Below are positions 15,055 to 22,066 of a stretch of 36,305 bases of DNA, in pieces. Position 1 is the first letter of the stretch. The number at the start of each line of letters is the position of its first letter. The position numbers and the translations under genes were made by a program. The notes under the pieces are model-generated. The model had not been told where the DNA came from. It saw only the letters and a list, made by a program, of their open reading frames with translations, and searched no databases. The DNA lies in contig JAKSDO010000040.1 of NCBI GenBank assembly GCA_022360055.1, positions 1 through 36,305 of the forward strand, written 5' to 3'. This DNA is from Cytophagales bacterium (GTDB lineage: Bacteria > Bacteroidota > Bacteroidia > Cytophagales > Cyclobacteriaceae).

Positions 15055-15449
15055 GCCTTACTCATCGTCAGCATGCCGTGCTGCAATCCTTTTAGGGATT
15101 GCAGCTTATCGGCCAATTCTGTCAGGACCACAGCTTTCCCCTTTACTGCTACGATTTCCAGGCAATTGTCATGATCCAGATGAAAATGCTGGGACGACAG
15201 GATCACCTCGTGGTATTCGTGCTGGATGCTCGTCAGTTTGTGAACGATCCCTCGTTTGTGAGGATTGTAAACCAAGGTTAATGAACCTGCTACAACATTA
15301 TTGCACTTCCATTTCTTTTTTACAATATTGTTGTTCAGCAAATGCCGGATCCCCTGGGACCTGTTGGCAAGCTGGTTGTCCGCAACGTATGCATCCAACT
15401 CTTCAAGAAGCTCTTTTTCCAGGGAAACACCAAATCTTACTACCGGCAT
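15048..15449 (-). CDS. nikR: nickel-responsive regulator NikR
   Basis: A 133-residue ribbon-helix-helix regulator. MPVVRFGVSLEKELLEELDA is the DNA-binding N-terminus. The metal-binding ACT-like domain has His77, His88, His90 and Cys96 (within IQHEYH and QHFHLDHDNC), which align with the known high-affinity nickel ligands of E. coli NikR (76, 87, 89, 95) with a shift of one. All four are present. Loaded NikR represses nickel uptake. It is followed by the receptor gene 56 bases away, each with its own repeated half-sites, so nikR is probably autoregulated. Confidence 0.93.
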   Translation of the reverse strand: MPVVRFGVSLEKELLEELDAYVADNQLANRSQGIRHLLNNNIVKKKWKCNNVVAGSLTLVYNPHKRGIVHKLTSIQHEYHEVILSSQHFHLDHDNCLEIVAVKGKAVVLTELADKLQSLKGLQHGMLTMSKAN

Positions 15450-15495
15450 CGTGTTACTTTTTTTAATTTTCGTGTGACTAAGACAAAATTAGTTT
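15450..15495 (-). promoter_or_regulatory. nikR promoter with direct-repeat half-sites
   Basis: On the minus strand TAATTTTG (15491 to 15484) is an exact TAnnTTTG -7 element. Between it and the ATG lie CGTGTGAC at 15471-15478 and CGTGTTAC at 15450-15457 (plus-strand notation), 21 bases apart and in the same orientation. The 11-mer AAACTAATTTT around the -7 element occurs identically at the receptor promoter. Confidence 0.6.
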
Positions 15496-15702
15496 ATTTT
15501 TGCCATTAATGAAAACTTTATCAAGGCGATTTCTACATGGGTTCCGCGAGATAGTCGGGCGCACCTGTTTGCGAGTAAATCATTTGCTTTAAACAATACT
15601 GCGGCATGTTTGTGATCTCTCCGAATCGGGCGGTATATCGCCGGTCAATTAATCTGTGGGGCGGTGCATATTCATTCTTGTCGTTGTTTATCGGTTCGAT
15701 GG
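15496..15702. other. intergenic region downstream of cydB
   Basis: No gene is convincing here. GGCGG and CGCC arms around 15628-15641 could form a small hairpin after cydB, without a clear T-run. Confidence 0.2.
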
Positions 15703-16740
15703 TCAATAGCTCGTTTCGTCCAATTTGACCTTTCCTTTGAAGGTTCTGTATACAAACAACGTATATCCCAGGACCAGCGGTGCGCCTATAGCTACCATAA
15801 TAAGCATTATTTGCATCGATTTGGTTGAAGATGCGGCGTTGTAGATATCTATATTGTACGCGGAGTCAATTGAGGATATTAACAAGGTAGGATATAATTC
15901 AATCGCAGCTAATACCAACAACAGGCTGATGGTCAACGATGAAAAGAAAAAAGCCGTAGCATACTTTTTCTTATTAGCCAATCTGGGCACATTGGCAATG
16001 CTAAGGAACGTGAGCAGCGGAACGGCAAACAGGATTGGGTTGCGTTTAAAATCATCGGACAAATGCGGAATATACAAGAGGGTATATAGCGTTGTTATTC
16101 CAAAAAACACCATAAAGAATATCATTCCTTTTTTTGACAGCAGGGTGAGCTGGGCAAATAGCCTTCCTTCGGTTTTCAACAACAGATAAATAGCCCCGTG
16201 CATCATAAATAATGTGAGCGCTGTAAACCCTGTCATGATTGCGTAAGGGTTCAAAAATTCAAAAAAGCCCTGACCGTGGTAACTGTAGTTCTCGCCGATG
16301 GCCACACCCTGTAACACATTTCCCAAAACAACGCCTAACAGGAAAGCCATCATAATGCTTGATACACTATAGCCGATATCCCATAGTTTTCGCCACCACA
16401 GCATTTCTTCTTTTCCCCGGAACTCAATTGAAACGGCTCTGAAAATTATGAATACCAAAAAGAGCATAAATGGTATATACAACGAAGAAAACAGTGTTGC
16501 ATACATGACCGGAAAACCCGCGAATAACGCCCCGCCGCCAATGACCAGCCAAACCTCGTTGCCATCCCAAACCGGCCCCACTGCATTCAGGGCAATTCTC
16601 CTGCTTTGTTCTTCTTTAAAAAACAGATGCCAGGCTCCGGCTCCGAAGTCAAAACCATCTAAAATGGCGTATCCTGAGAACAACCCGCCGACCACTAAGA
16701 ACCACCATGTCGGATAATCCAAGCCCAAAAACGTTTCCAT
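15703..16740 (-). CDS. cydB: cytochrome bd oxidase subunit II
   Basis: A 345-residue membrane protein with about eight or nine hydrophobic segments. The N-terminus LDYPTWWFLVVGGLFSGYAI followed by LDGFDFGAGAWHLF is the CydB hallmark, and GPVWDGNEVWLVIGGGALFA follows as in all family members. It is encoded 5 bases after cydA and translated with it. CydB supports the haem-bearing CydA in a quinol oxidase that reduces oxygen to water with high affinity and low proton pumping. No separate CydX-like small subunit was found downstream. Confidence 0.95.
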   Translation of the reverse strand: METFLGLDYPTWWFLVVGGLFSGYAILDGFDFGAGAWHLFFKEEQSRRIALNAVGPVWDGNEVWLVIGGGALFAGFPVMYATLFSSLYIPFMLFLVFIIFRAVSIEFRGKEEMLWWRKLWDIGYSVSSIMMAFLLGVVLGNVLQGVAIGENYSYHGQGFFEFLNPYAIMTGFTALTLFMMHGAIYLLLKTEGRLFAQLTLLSKKGMIFFMVFFGITTLYTLLYIPHLSDDFKRNPILFAVPLLTFLSIANVPRLANKKKYATAFFFSSLTISLLLVLAAIELYPTLLISSIDSAYNIDIYNAASSTKSMQIMLIMVAIGAPLVLGYTLFVYRTFKGKVKLDETSY

Positions 16741-16745
16741 AATTC

Positions 16746-18125
16746 CTAATTTTGAGTTATAGTTTTGGTTAATCCCTCGGTAAACGGCCTGTCAAAATCA
16801 TTTGATTCGTCGTACGGACCCTGCTGAATTTTCTTATTCAATAAGTACACAAAGAGCACAAATAAAAGTGTATAAACCAGGAAGAAAAGTATCAGCGAAA
16901 ATAGAATTTGATTTGCCGATACGGTCTGTGAAAAAGCATCCGAAGTCCTTAGCAACCCGTACACCACCCATGGTTGTCTGCCCATTTCCGCAGCAAACCA
17001 GCCTACCTGATTGGCTATTTGCGGGAGCAAGGTCGAAAAAACAAATACCCAAAGCAGCCAGCGTTTTTCAAAAAGCTTCCCCCTATACCATAAAAAAACA
17101 GTGAATAAGGTTAAGCCAATCAGGATCATTCCTATGATCACCATAAGATGGTAAAACTGAAAAACCGCATTGATCTGAGAAGGTCTTTCTTCTTTGGGAA
17201 ATGCATTCAATCCTTTTACCGGTGTTTTAAAATCATAATCCAATAAAAACGACAAGCCACCGGGTATTTTTACACCCGTCACTTTTTGATTTTCTTTATC
17301 CACCCAACCGAACAGATACATATCTGCAGGCGCGTTGGCATCAAAATGACCTTCCAATGCCGCTAATTTTGCCGGTTGATTCTTTGCAACACCTTCGGCC
17401 GATTTGTGTCCGGTAAACAATTGTCCCAGGGAGAACACCGTAGCGACCGCTAAGGCGATTTTAAAAGCTTTTTCCGAAATGGTCGTATACCTGCCTTTTA
17501 AGAGATAATAGGCATGTACGCTCAAAACCAGAAATGCACCGGACAGAAAAGCGCCCAGCCATACATGGGTGAGCCGGTCCACACTCGAGGGATTGAATAC
17601 CATAGCCCAAAAGTCCGTTATTTCCGCCCGCGCATTAAGTCCTTCGCCCACGATATGATACCCGGCGGGTGTCTGCTGCCAGCTATTGGCTACAACGATC
17701 CAGACGGCTGAAAACATTGAGCCCAAAAATACGCCTATGGTGGAAACCAGGTGGACCCAGGGCTTCACGCGGTTCCATCCGAAGAGTAAAATACCGAGAA
17801 ATCCGCTTTCCATCGCAAACGCGAAGATCCCCTCGGCGGCCAGAGCGCTTCCGAATATGTCTCCGACATAACGCGAGTATACGGCCCAGTTTGTGCCAAA
17901 TTCAAACTCCATAACAATTCCCGTAACCACGCCGATACCAAAGGTTAAAGCAAAAATCCTGGTCCAAAACTTTGCCAATATGTGGTACTCTTTATTTTTT
18001 GTTTTTATATAAAGGCTTTCAAAAATTACCATTAAGAGGCCTAATCCTATGCTTAAAGGCGGATAGATATAATGAAATGCAACAGTGAATGCGAATTGTA
18101 TTCTGGCTAAGATCTCTGTTTCCAT
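16746..18125 (-). CDS. cydA: cytochrome bd oxidase subunit I
   Basis: A 459-residue subunit with the haem-ligand His18 in FAFTVAFHYIYPPLSIG, glutamates in VMEFEFGTNW and FAFAMESGFLG, a later His in DRLTHVWLGAFLSG and the strongly conserved GRQPW near the C-terminal third. The quinol-binding loop is short, placing it in the short-Q-loop class. It oxidises quinol and reduces oxygen at the inner membrane. The preceding peroxiredoxin gene ends in a strong terminator, so cydAB probably has its own promoter in the 60 bases before 18125. The nearby peroxiredoxin and PerR genes suggest a common theme of low-oxygen or peroxide stress. Confidence 0.95.
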   Translation of the reverse strand: METEILARIQFAFTVAFHYIYPPLSIGLGLLMVIFESLYIKTKNKEYHILAKFWTRIFALTFGIGVVTGIVMEFEFGTNWAVYSRYVGDIFGSALAAEGIFAFAMESGFLGILLFGWNRVKPWVHLVSTIGVFLGSMFSAVWIVVANSWQQTPAGYHIVGEGLNARAEITDFWAMVFNPSSVDRLTHVWLGAFLSGAFLVLSVHAYYLLKGRYTTISEKAFKIALAVATVFSLGQLFTGHKSAEGVAKNQPAKLAALEGHFDANAPADMYLFGWVDKENQKVTGVKIPGGLSFLLDYDFKTPVKGLNAFPKEERPSQINAVFQFYHLMVIIGMILIGLTLFTVFLWYRGKLFEKRWLLWVFVFSTLLPQIANQVGWFAAEMGRQPWVVYGLLRTSDAFSQTVSANQILFSLILFFLVYTLLFVLFVYLLNKKIQQGPYDESNDFDRPFTEGLTKTITQN

Positions 18126-18185
18126 TGAGTTATCGTATGAGATGGTTATGTATATAAAAGTAACTGACTGCCATCTGCTATGACA

Positions 18186-18225
18186 AAAGGATTAGCGGAT
18201 TACAAACCGGGTCCGCTCATCCTTT
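18186..18225 (-). terminator. intrinsic terminator of the peroxiredoxin gene
   Basis: AAAGGATTAGCGGA (18186-18199) pairs with TCCGCTCATCCTTT (18212-18225) over 14 positions with one mismatch and a 12-base loop. On the minus strand the stem ends in a short T-run. It lies just after the peroxiredoxin stop and before cydA. Confidence 0.75.
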
Positions 18226-18243
18226 ATATTTCTTATAAGTGAT

Positions 18244-18960
18244 TCATACTTTATTTAATACCTCGTTGAGCACCGTATCTTTATCAAGTTTTTTGGTACA
18301 GAAAAACCAATCTTTACAATCGATCTCACGATCTTCCATTCGTTCTTTTGCCGTTCCGCAAGAACCTGCAGGTCCGATGATAACATCATCTCCCGGGCGC
18401 CAGTCTGCCGGAGTCGCGACGCCAAATTTATCTGCCGCCTGCAGGGCAATGATTACCCTGTATAACTCATCAAAGTTTCTTCCCAAACTTAACGGGTAAT
18501 AAATAATAGAGCGAATTATTCCTTTGGGGTCGATGAAAAATACCGCTCTTACCGCTTTGGTTGAATCCTCATTTGGTTGAATCATTCCATATTTTTTAGC
18601 GACATCCATCTTGATATCTTCTATCAGTGGAAAATTTACTTCGACATCTTTCATGCCTTTGTACTCTATCTTTTCTTTTATCGTCCGCAGCCATGCAATA
18701 TGGCTGTATAGCCCGTCAATAGATAGTCCCACAAGTTTACAGTTTGCTTCTGCAAATTTGCTTTCCATGGTTGCAAACGTCATAAATTCCGATGTGCATA
18801 CAGGGGTAAAATCGGCAGGGTGACTAAATAAGATTACCCAACTTCCATTAAGGTCAGAAGGAAAACGAATATTCCCCTGTGTAGTTACCGCTTCGAATTC
18901 AGGTGCGGCGTCGCCTATTCTAGGCATGCTCATAATTTCCTGTTCCAGGTTCTGTTCCAT
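18244..18960 (-). CDS. 1-Cys/Prx6-type peroxiredoxin of the archaeal-like subgroup
   Basis: A 238-residue AhpC/TSA-fold enzyme that reduces peroxides. The peroxidatic cysteine is Cys55 in HPADFTPVCTSE. The longer C-terminal arm contains Cys201, Cys215 and Cys221. The pair spaced by six residues matches the Cys207/Cys213 arrangement known from the Aeropyrum thioredoxin peroxidase, so it may use a disulfide relay rather than acting as a true 1-Cys enzyme. It lies 119 bases downstream of perR, on the same strand, which fits peroxide-stress control, although I see no exact copy of the perR box before it. Confidence 0.9.
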   Translation of the reverse strand: MEQNLEQEIMSMPRIGDAAPEFEAVTTQGNIRFPSDLNGSWVILFSHPADFTPVCTSEFMTFATMESKFAEANCKLVGLSIDGLYSHIAWLRTIKEKIEYKGMKDVEVNFPLIEDIKMDVAKKYGMIQPNEDSTKAVRAVFFIDPKGIIRSIIYYPLSLGRNFDELYRVIIALQAADKFGVATPADWRPGDDVIIGPAGSCGTAKERMEDREIDCKDWFFCTKKLDKDTVLNEVLNKV

Positions 18961-19079
18961 GATATCCGGTTTTTACTATTTAGAATTTACTGCCGTTAAG
19001 TTGAGCATCTTCATGCCTCTCTTGCCTTAAGAGCGGGGCGGGGAGAAGTTGAAAAACCTCTTAACCTGACAGCATTGGT

Positions 19080-19505
19080 TTAGCATTTATCAAAAGTTCC
19101 CCTGATCTGAAGAACAATATCTTCGATTTTAAATCCTTTGATTTTTTTATTTTTAAAGTGCGATTTCAATAAAGCGTCCAACTCCTCATCCATGTAATCT
19201 TCAATTACATCGCACTGGGTACAGTATAAGTGATGATGATTATCAATTGCTCCGTCATATCTCATAATGTCCCGGTCGGTCTTCACTTTTTTAATCAGAT
19301 TGTTTTCCACCAACGTATCCAAAACCTTGTACACGGTACCGGTGGCAATATTCGGATGGTTTTCTCGAATGCGTCCAATGATACTTTCAGCGGTTGGATG
19401 ATTGGCAAGTTCATACACCGCTTTCAGGATATTCATTCGCTGGGGAGTTACCTTTAATCCCTTATCAGCGAGTTTTTTTCTTATGTCATCAGTTGTAGCG
19501 GACAT
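19080..19505 (-). CDS. perR: Fur-family peroxide regulator (PerR type)
   Basis: A 141-residue Fur-family protein with the winged helix VTPQRMNILKAVYELANHPT and GTVYKVLDTLVENNLI. The metal ligands line up exactly with Bacillus PerR shifted by one: His36, Asp84, His90, His92 and Asp103. An Asp at the last position is typical of peroxide-sensing PerR, where iron-catalysed oxidation of a histidine releases DNA. The structural zinc site is unusual: Cys95 and Cys98 are present but the second pair is reduced to the final Cys141. It probably controls itself through a box at 19530-19540 and may control the divergent sigma factor gene. Confidence 0.88.
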   Translation of the reverse strand: MSATTDDIRKKLADKGLKVTPQRMNILKAVYELANHPTAESIIGRIRENHPNIATGTVYKVLDTLVENNLIKKVKTDRDIMRYDGAIDNHHHLYCTQCDVIEDYMDEELDALLKSHFKNKKIKGFKIEDIVLQIRGTFDKC

Positions 19506-19529
19506 TTAATGTTGAATTAATACTAAATA

Positions 19530-19540
19530 AGAATTATTCT
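19530..19540 (-). promoter_or_regulatory. PerR-like box before perR
   Basis: AGAATTATTCT is an odd-centred inverted repeat (AGAAT-T-ATTCT) extending to TAAGAAT-T-ATTCTCA, which resembles the 7-1-7 PerR/Fur box. It lies 25 bases before the perR start. A TTTG at 19554-19557 on the plus-complement could be the -33 element, putting the box over the -7 region. Confidence 0.55.
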
Positions 19541-19939
19541 CATTTAAGATTTGGCAAACATAAGGATTGGGATTAAACATATCAAGTTTTTTGTGTTAAA
19601 CTTAGAAGAATTCTTTTGGGCGTATCTTGGGCGGGCAGTCCAATGAGAAAATACGGTATGCCTTATTTGACGAAACCTCAGGCGAACATAATTTGCTACA
19701 GTTGCTTCGAATTTTTTATGCAGATCCAGATCCGAGAAGGTTCTGGAGATCCTGTTGAGCGAGCTCACCCGGTTTAAAGGCAACCTCACGATTCTCGACT
19801 GTTCCGTCAAAGTCAGGGTTCGGGAATGGCGCTAAGATATGTCAAAGTGTTATTTAAAGTAGATAATCTGCTTATGGGCAGGTCCATCTCATTATCTTAT
19901 GGATTCTGTGTTGAATTTTTTTGGTTAATCTCATAAAAA
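19541..19939. other. intergenic region between perR and the sigma factor gene
   Basis: About 400 bases without a supported gene. One plus-strand frame around 19727-19836 reads SEKVLEILLSELTRFKGN and onward to a stop, which looks protein-like, but it has no start and no recognised family. It may be a gene remnant. Confidence 0.3.
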
Positions 19940-19950
19940 AGAATTATTCT
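19940..19950 (+). promoter_or_regulatory. PerR-like box before the ECF sigma factor gene
   Basis: The same 11-mer AGAATTATTCT, here within AAAGAATTATTCTAAA, lies 24 bases before the ATG at 19974. Sequence and distance mirror the copy before perR. Confidence 0.5.
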
Positions 19951-19973
19951 AAAGTTAATTTTAGGGTATAATT

Positions 19974-20582
19974 ATGGGTAAACCTCAAAAAGCAAGTAGA
20001 CTTATCCGGCAGAAGAGTGATCCTGGGAAATGGGAGGCCTTCAAAGAAGGCGATGATCAAGCCTATGCCGAAATATATCGCGATTATATCGGTGAGCTTT
20101 ATCCATATGGGAAAAAACTTTGCAAAAATTCGGATATCGTAGAAGATGCCATTCAAGATGTTTTTACCGAGTTATGGAGGTTGCGGAGAAATTTAGGTCA
20201 GGTTAGATCAATTAAGTTTTATTTATTGTCATGTTTGAGAAGGCAATTGATAAAAAGACTGAATAAAGACAGGAGATTAGTACTGAACGAGAACTATTTA
20301 ATTGAAGATAATTTTGAGTTTGTCTCTTCCGAACAAGAGCTGATGATTAGTGATCAAAGAGAACTGGAAGAAATTGGTCGGCTGAAAAAAGCCCTGAATA
20401 CGCTTTCGAAACGGCAAAAGGAAGTAATCTATTTAAAATTTTTTCAAAACTTATCTTATCAGGATATATCGTCAATGATGGGATTAAACCAAAGATCGAC
20501 ATATAACCTCGTTTCTAAGGCTATTCAAATTCTAAAGGAGAAATTGATTTTGTGGTTAACGTTACTATTAGCTGTTTTTTAG
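19974..20582 (+). CDS. FecI-type ECF sigma factor
   Basis: A 202-residue sigma-70 family protein. Region 2 includes AFKEGDDQAYAEIYRDYIGE and VEDAIQDVFTELW; region 4 is LNTLSKRQKEVIYLKFFQNL followed by SYQDISSMMGLNQRSTYNLV. It directs RNA polymerase to the promoter of the glycan uptake genes downstream when released by its anti-sigma partner, encoded at 20886-21953. The C-terminus ends in a hydrophobic stretch (LILWLTLLLAVF), common in this subgroup. The gap to the anti-sigma gene is 303 bases, so the two may not be one simple transcript. Confidence 0.92.
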   Translation: MGKPQKASRLIRQKSDPGKWEAFKEGDDQAYAEIYRDYIGELYPYGKKLCKNSDIVEDAIQDVFTELWRLRRNLGQVRSIKFYLLSCLRRQLIKRLNKDRRLVLNENYLIEDNFEFVSSEQELMISDQRELEEIGRLKKALNTLSKRQKEVIYLKFFQNLSYQDISSMMGLNQRSTYNLVSKAIQILKEKLILWLTLLLAVF

Positions 20583-20885
20583 GCTCAGGGGCCATTCCTG
20601 AACCGGAAACGCAGAGCGACTAAACCATAGAGTTACGCTTCAGGCACATTGGAATTCGGTTTTCTGATAGATTGTCAAGTCTTCGGGTTTTAATTCGTTT
20701 ATTTTTAAGAAATGCCGTTAAACCTAAGCGCTCTATTTACGAAAATTTCCGGAGGTTTTTAAGGGCGAGTTATGCTTTCACAGGATTTAAACCCTATTCT
20801 ATCATTTATTTAAAAAAGTATTTTTTTTTTTGGTGAAGTCTCAGGCAACGCCTGCTCTTTATAGATAAAGGGATTTCCGTAATAG
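20583..20885. other. sigma/anti-sigma intergenic gap
   Basis: 303 bases without a gene. A run of 13 T at about 20819-20832 and a short AGGCAACGCCT hairpin near 20843-20853 precede fecR. AACGCAGAG at about 20608-20616 resembles part of the inverted repeat at 30569 and 35334. Nothing else is supported. Confidence 0.4.
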
Positions 20886-21953
20886 ATGAAATACATAAAT
20901 TATACACCTGAAGATTTTTTTAAGGATGAGAATTTCAGAAACTGGATCGTGAATGATGACTCTGCCTTAAATTACTTCTGGGAAAAATGGATCATGGAGC
21001 ACCCTCATAAGAAGGAGGAAATTGAAATAGCTAAAAAGCTGGTTTTAGGTCTGCAATTTAAAGACGAGTTATTATCAGATAGAAAAAAGAAATTGCTATG
21101 GCAGAAGATCGATAGCATGAACCGACAATACGATAAAACAACTTTAAAAACCAATACGGAAATATTTCCTATCTACCCATTACAACAAAGTGGTCCATCA
21201 AAAAGGTCTTTTTCATTTTATTTTTATAGGATTGCGGCCGGTTTATTAATATTAGTCATCGCCGGTTTATGGCTTACCAGATCACCATTTGAAGAGCAGT
21301 CAGATTATAAAGGAATTTTAGTGGAAAAAGCTAATCCTTCCGGTCAGAAATCGAAGATTTTTTTATCTGACGGCTCTGTAGTTTACTTAAATGCCAATTC
21401 CGAAATCAGCTATTTGGAAAATTTCCAGGATAATAAACGAATAGTCAATTTATTGGGAGAAGCATTTTTTGAAGTGGAGAAGGATTCTTTGAAACCATTT
21501 ATTGTAGTAACTGGATCATTAAAAACTACGGCCTTAGGTACTAAGTTCAATGTTTCAGCTTATCCGGATGAAGACAATATTACCGTATCGCTATTGGAAG
21601 GTAAGGTTGAGGTATATGATGAAGATCACAAAAAACTAATTCTGAATGATGCGGAAGCTATTAACTATGATAAAAAGAACAGTCAATTAAATAGATCAGA
21701 ATTTATTCATTCGAAAGCCGTCTTATGGAAAGACGGGACGCTTTATTTTGACAAGACACCATTCAAGGAAGTAATTGATGAGTTGGAAAGGTGGTATGGC
21801 GTAGATATATCTGTATCGGGTACATCAAAAGAAGCGCAGGTGATCTCGGGACAATTTGACAACGAATCTTTATCAAACGTAATGCAGAGCATTTCTCACT
21901 CCATCGGATTTAGTTATAGGATGAATGGGGAAATGGTGAAAATAGAATTTTAA
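20886..21953 (+). CDS. FecR-family anti-sigma factor
   Basis: A 355-residue single-pass inner-membrane regulator. The cytoplasmic part (1-110) starts with YTPEDFFKDENFRNWIVNDD and would hold the sigma factor. A transmembrane segment is at about 118-137 (YRIAAGLLILVIAGLWLT). The periplasmic FecR domain has FLSDGSVVYLNANSEISYLE and ALGTKFNVSAYPDEDNITVS, and the C-terminal DUF4974/STN-like part has DKTPFKEVIDELERWYGVDI. It passes the signal from the loaded SusC-like receptor, whose STN domain is encoded next, to the sigma factor. Confidence 0.92.
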   Translation: MKYINYTPEDFFKDENFRNWIVNDDSALNYFWEKWIMEHPHKKEEIEIAKKLVLGLQFKDELLSDRKKKLLWQKIDSMNRQYDKTTLKTNTEIFPIYPLQQSGPSKRSFSFYFYRIAAGLLILVIAGLWLTRSPFEEQSDYKGILVEKANPSGQKSKIFLSDGSVVYLNANSEISYLENFQDNKRIVNLLGEAFFEVEKDSLKPFIVVTGSLKTTALGTKFNVSAYPDEDNITVSLLEGKVEVYDEDHKKLILNDAEAINYDKKNSQLNRSEFIHSKAVLWKDGTLYFDKTPFKEVIDELERWYGVDISVSGTSKEAQVISGQFDNESLSNVMQSISHSIGFSYRMNGEMVKIEF

Positions 21954-21998
21954 ACAAATAACAGCAATGCCTATGAGATAAAAGGACAAAAAAGAGGT

Positions 21999-22018
21999 GG
22001 CATCGCCACAACGCCACC
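21999..22018 (+). other. GGTGGC/GCCACC hairpin in the susC leader
   Basis: GGTGGC and GCCACC arms around 21997-22018 can pair in the 113-base leader between fecR and the SusC-like gene. It could act in processing or attenuation between regulator and transporter genes. Confidence 0.3.
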
Positions 22019-22066
22019 CCGGTAAATGTTATCAATAGATTTCTTATTAATAAACATGATAAAATT

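Noticed and set aside
18961-19079. Possible PerR box before the peroxiredoxin gene (TTAGAATTTACT)
   Set aside because: Only one arm agrees with AGAATTATTCT; the dyad is broken, so I do not call it a site.
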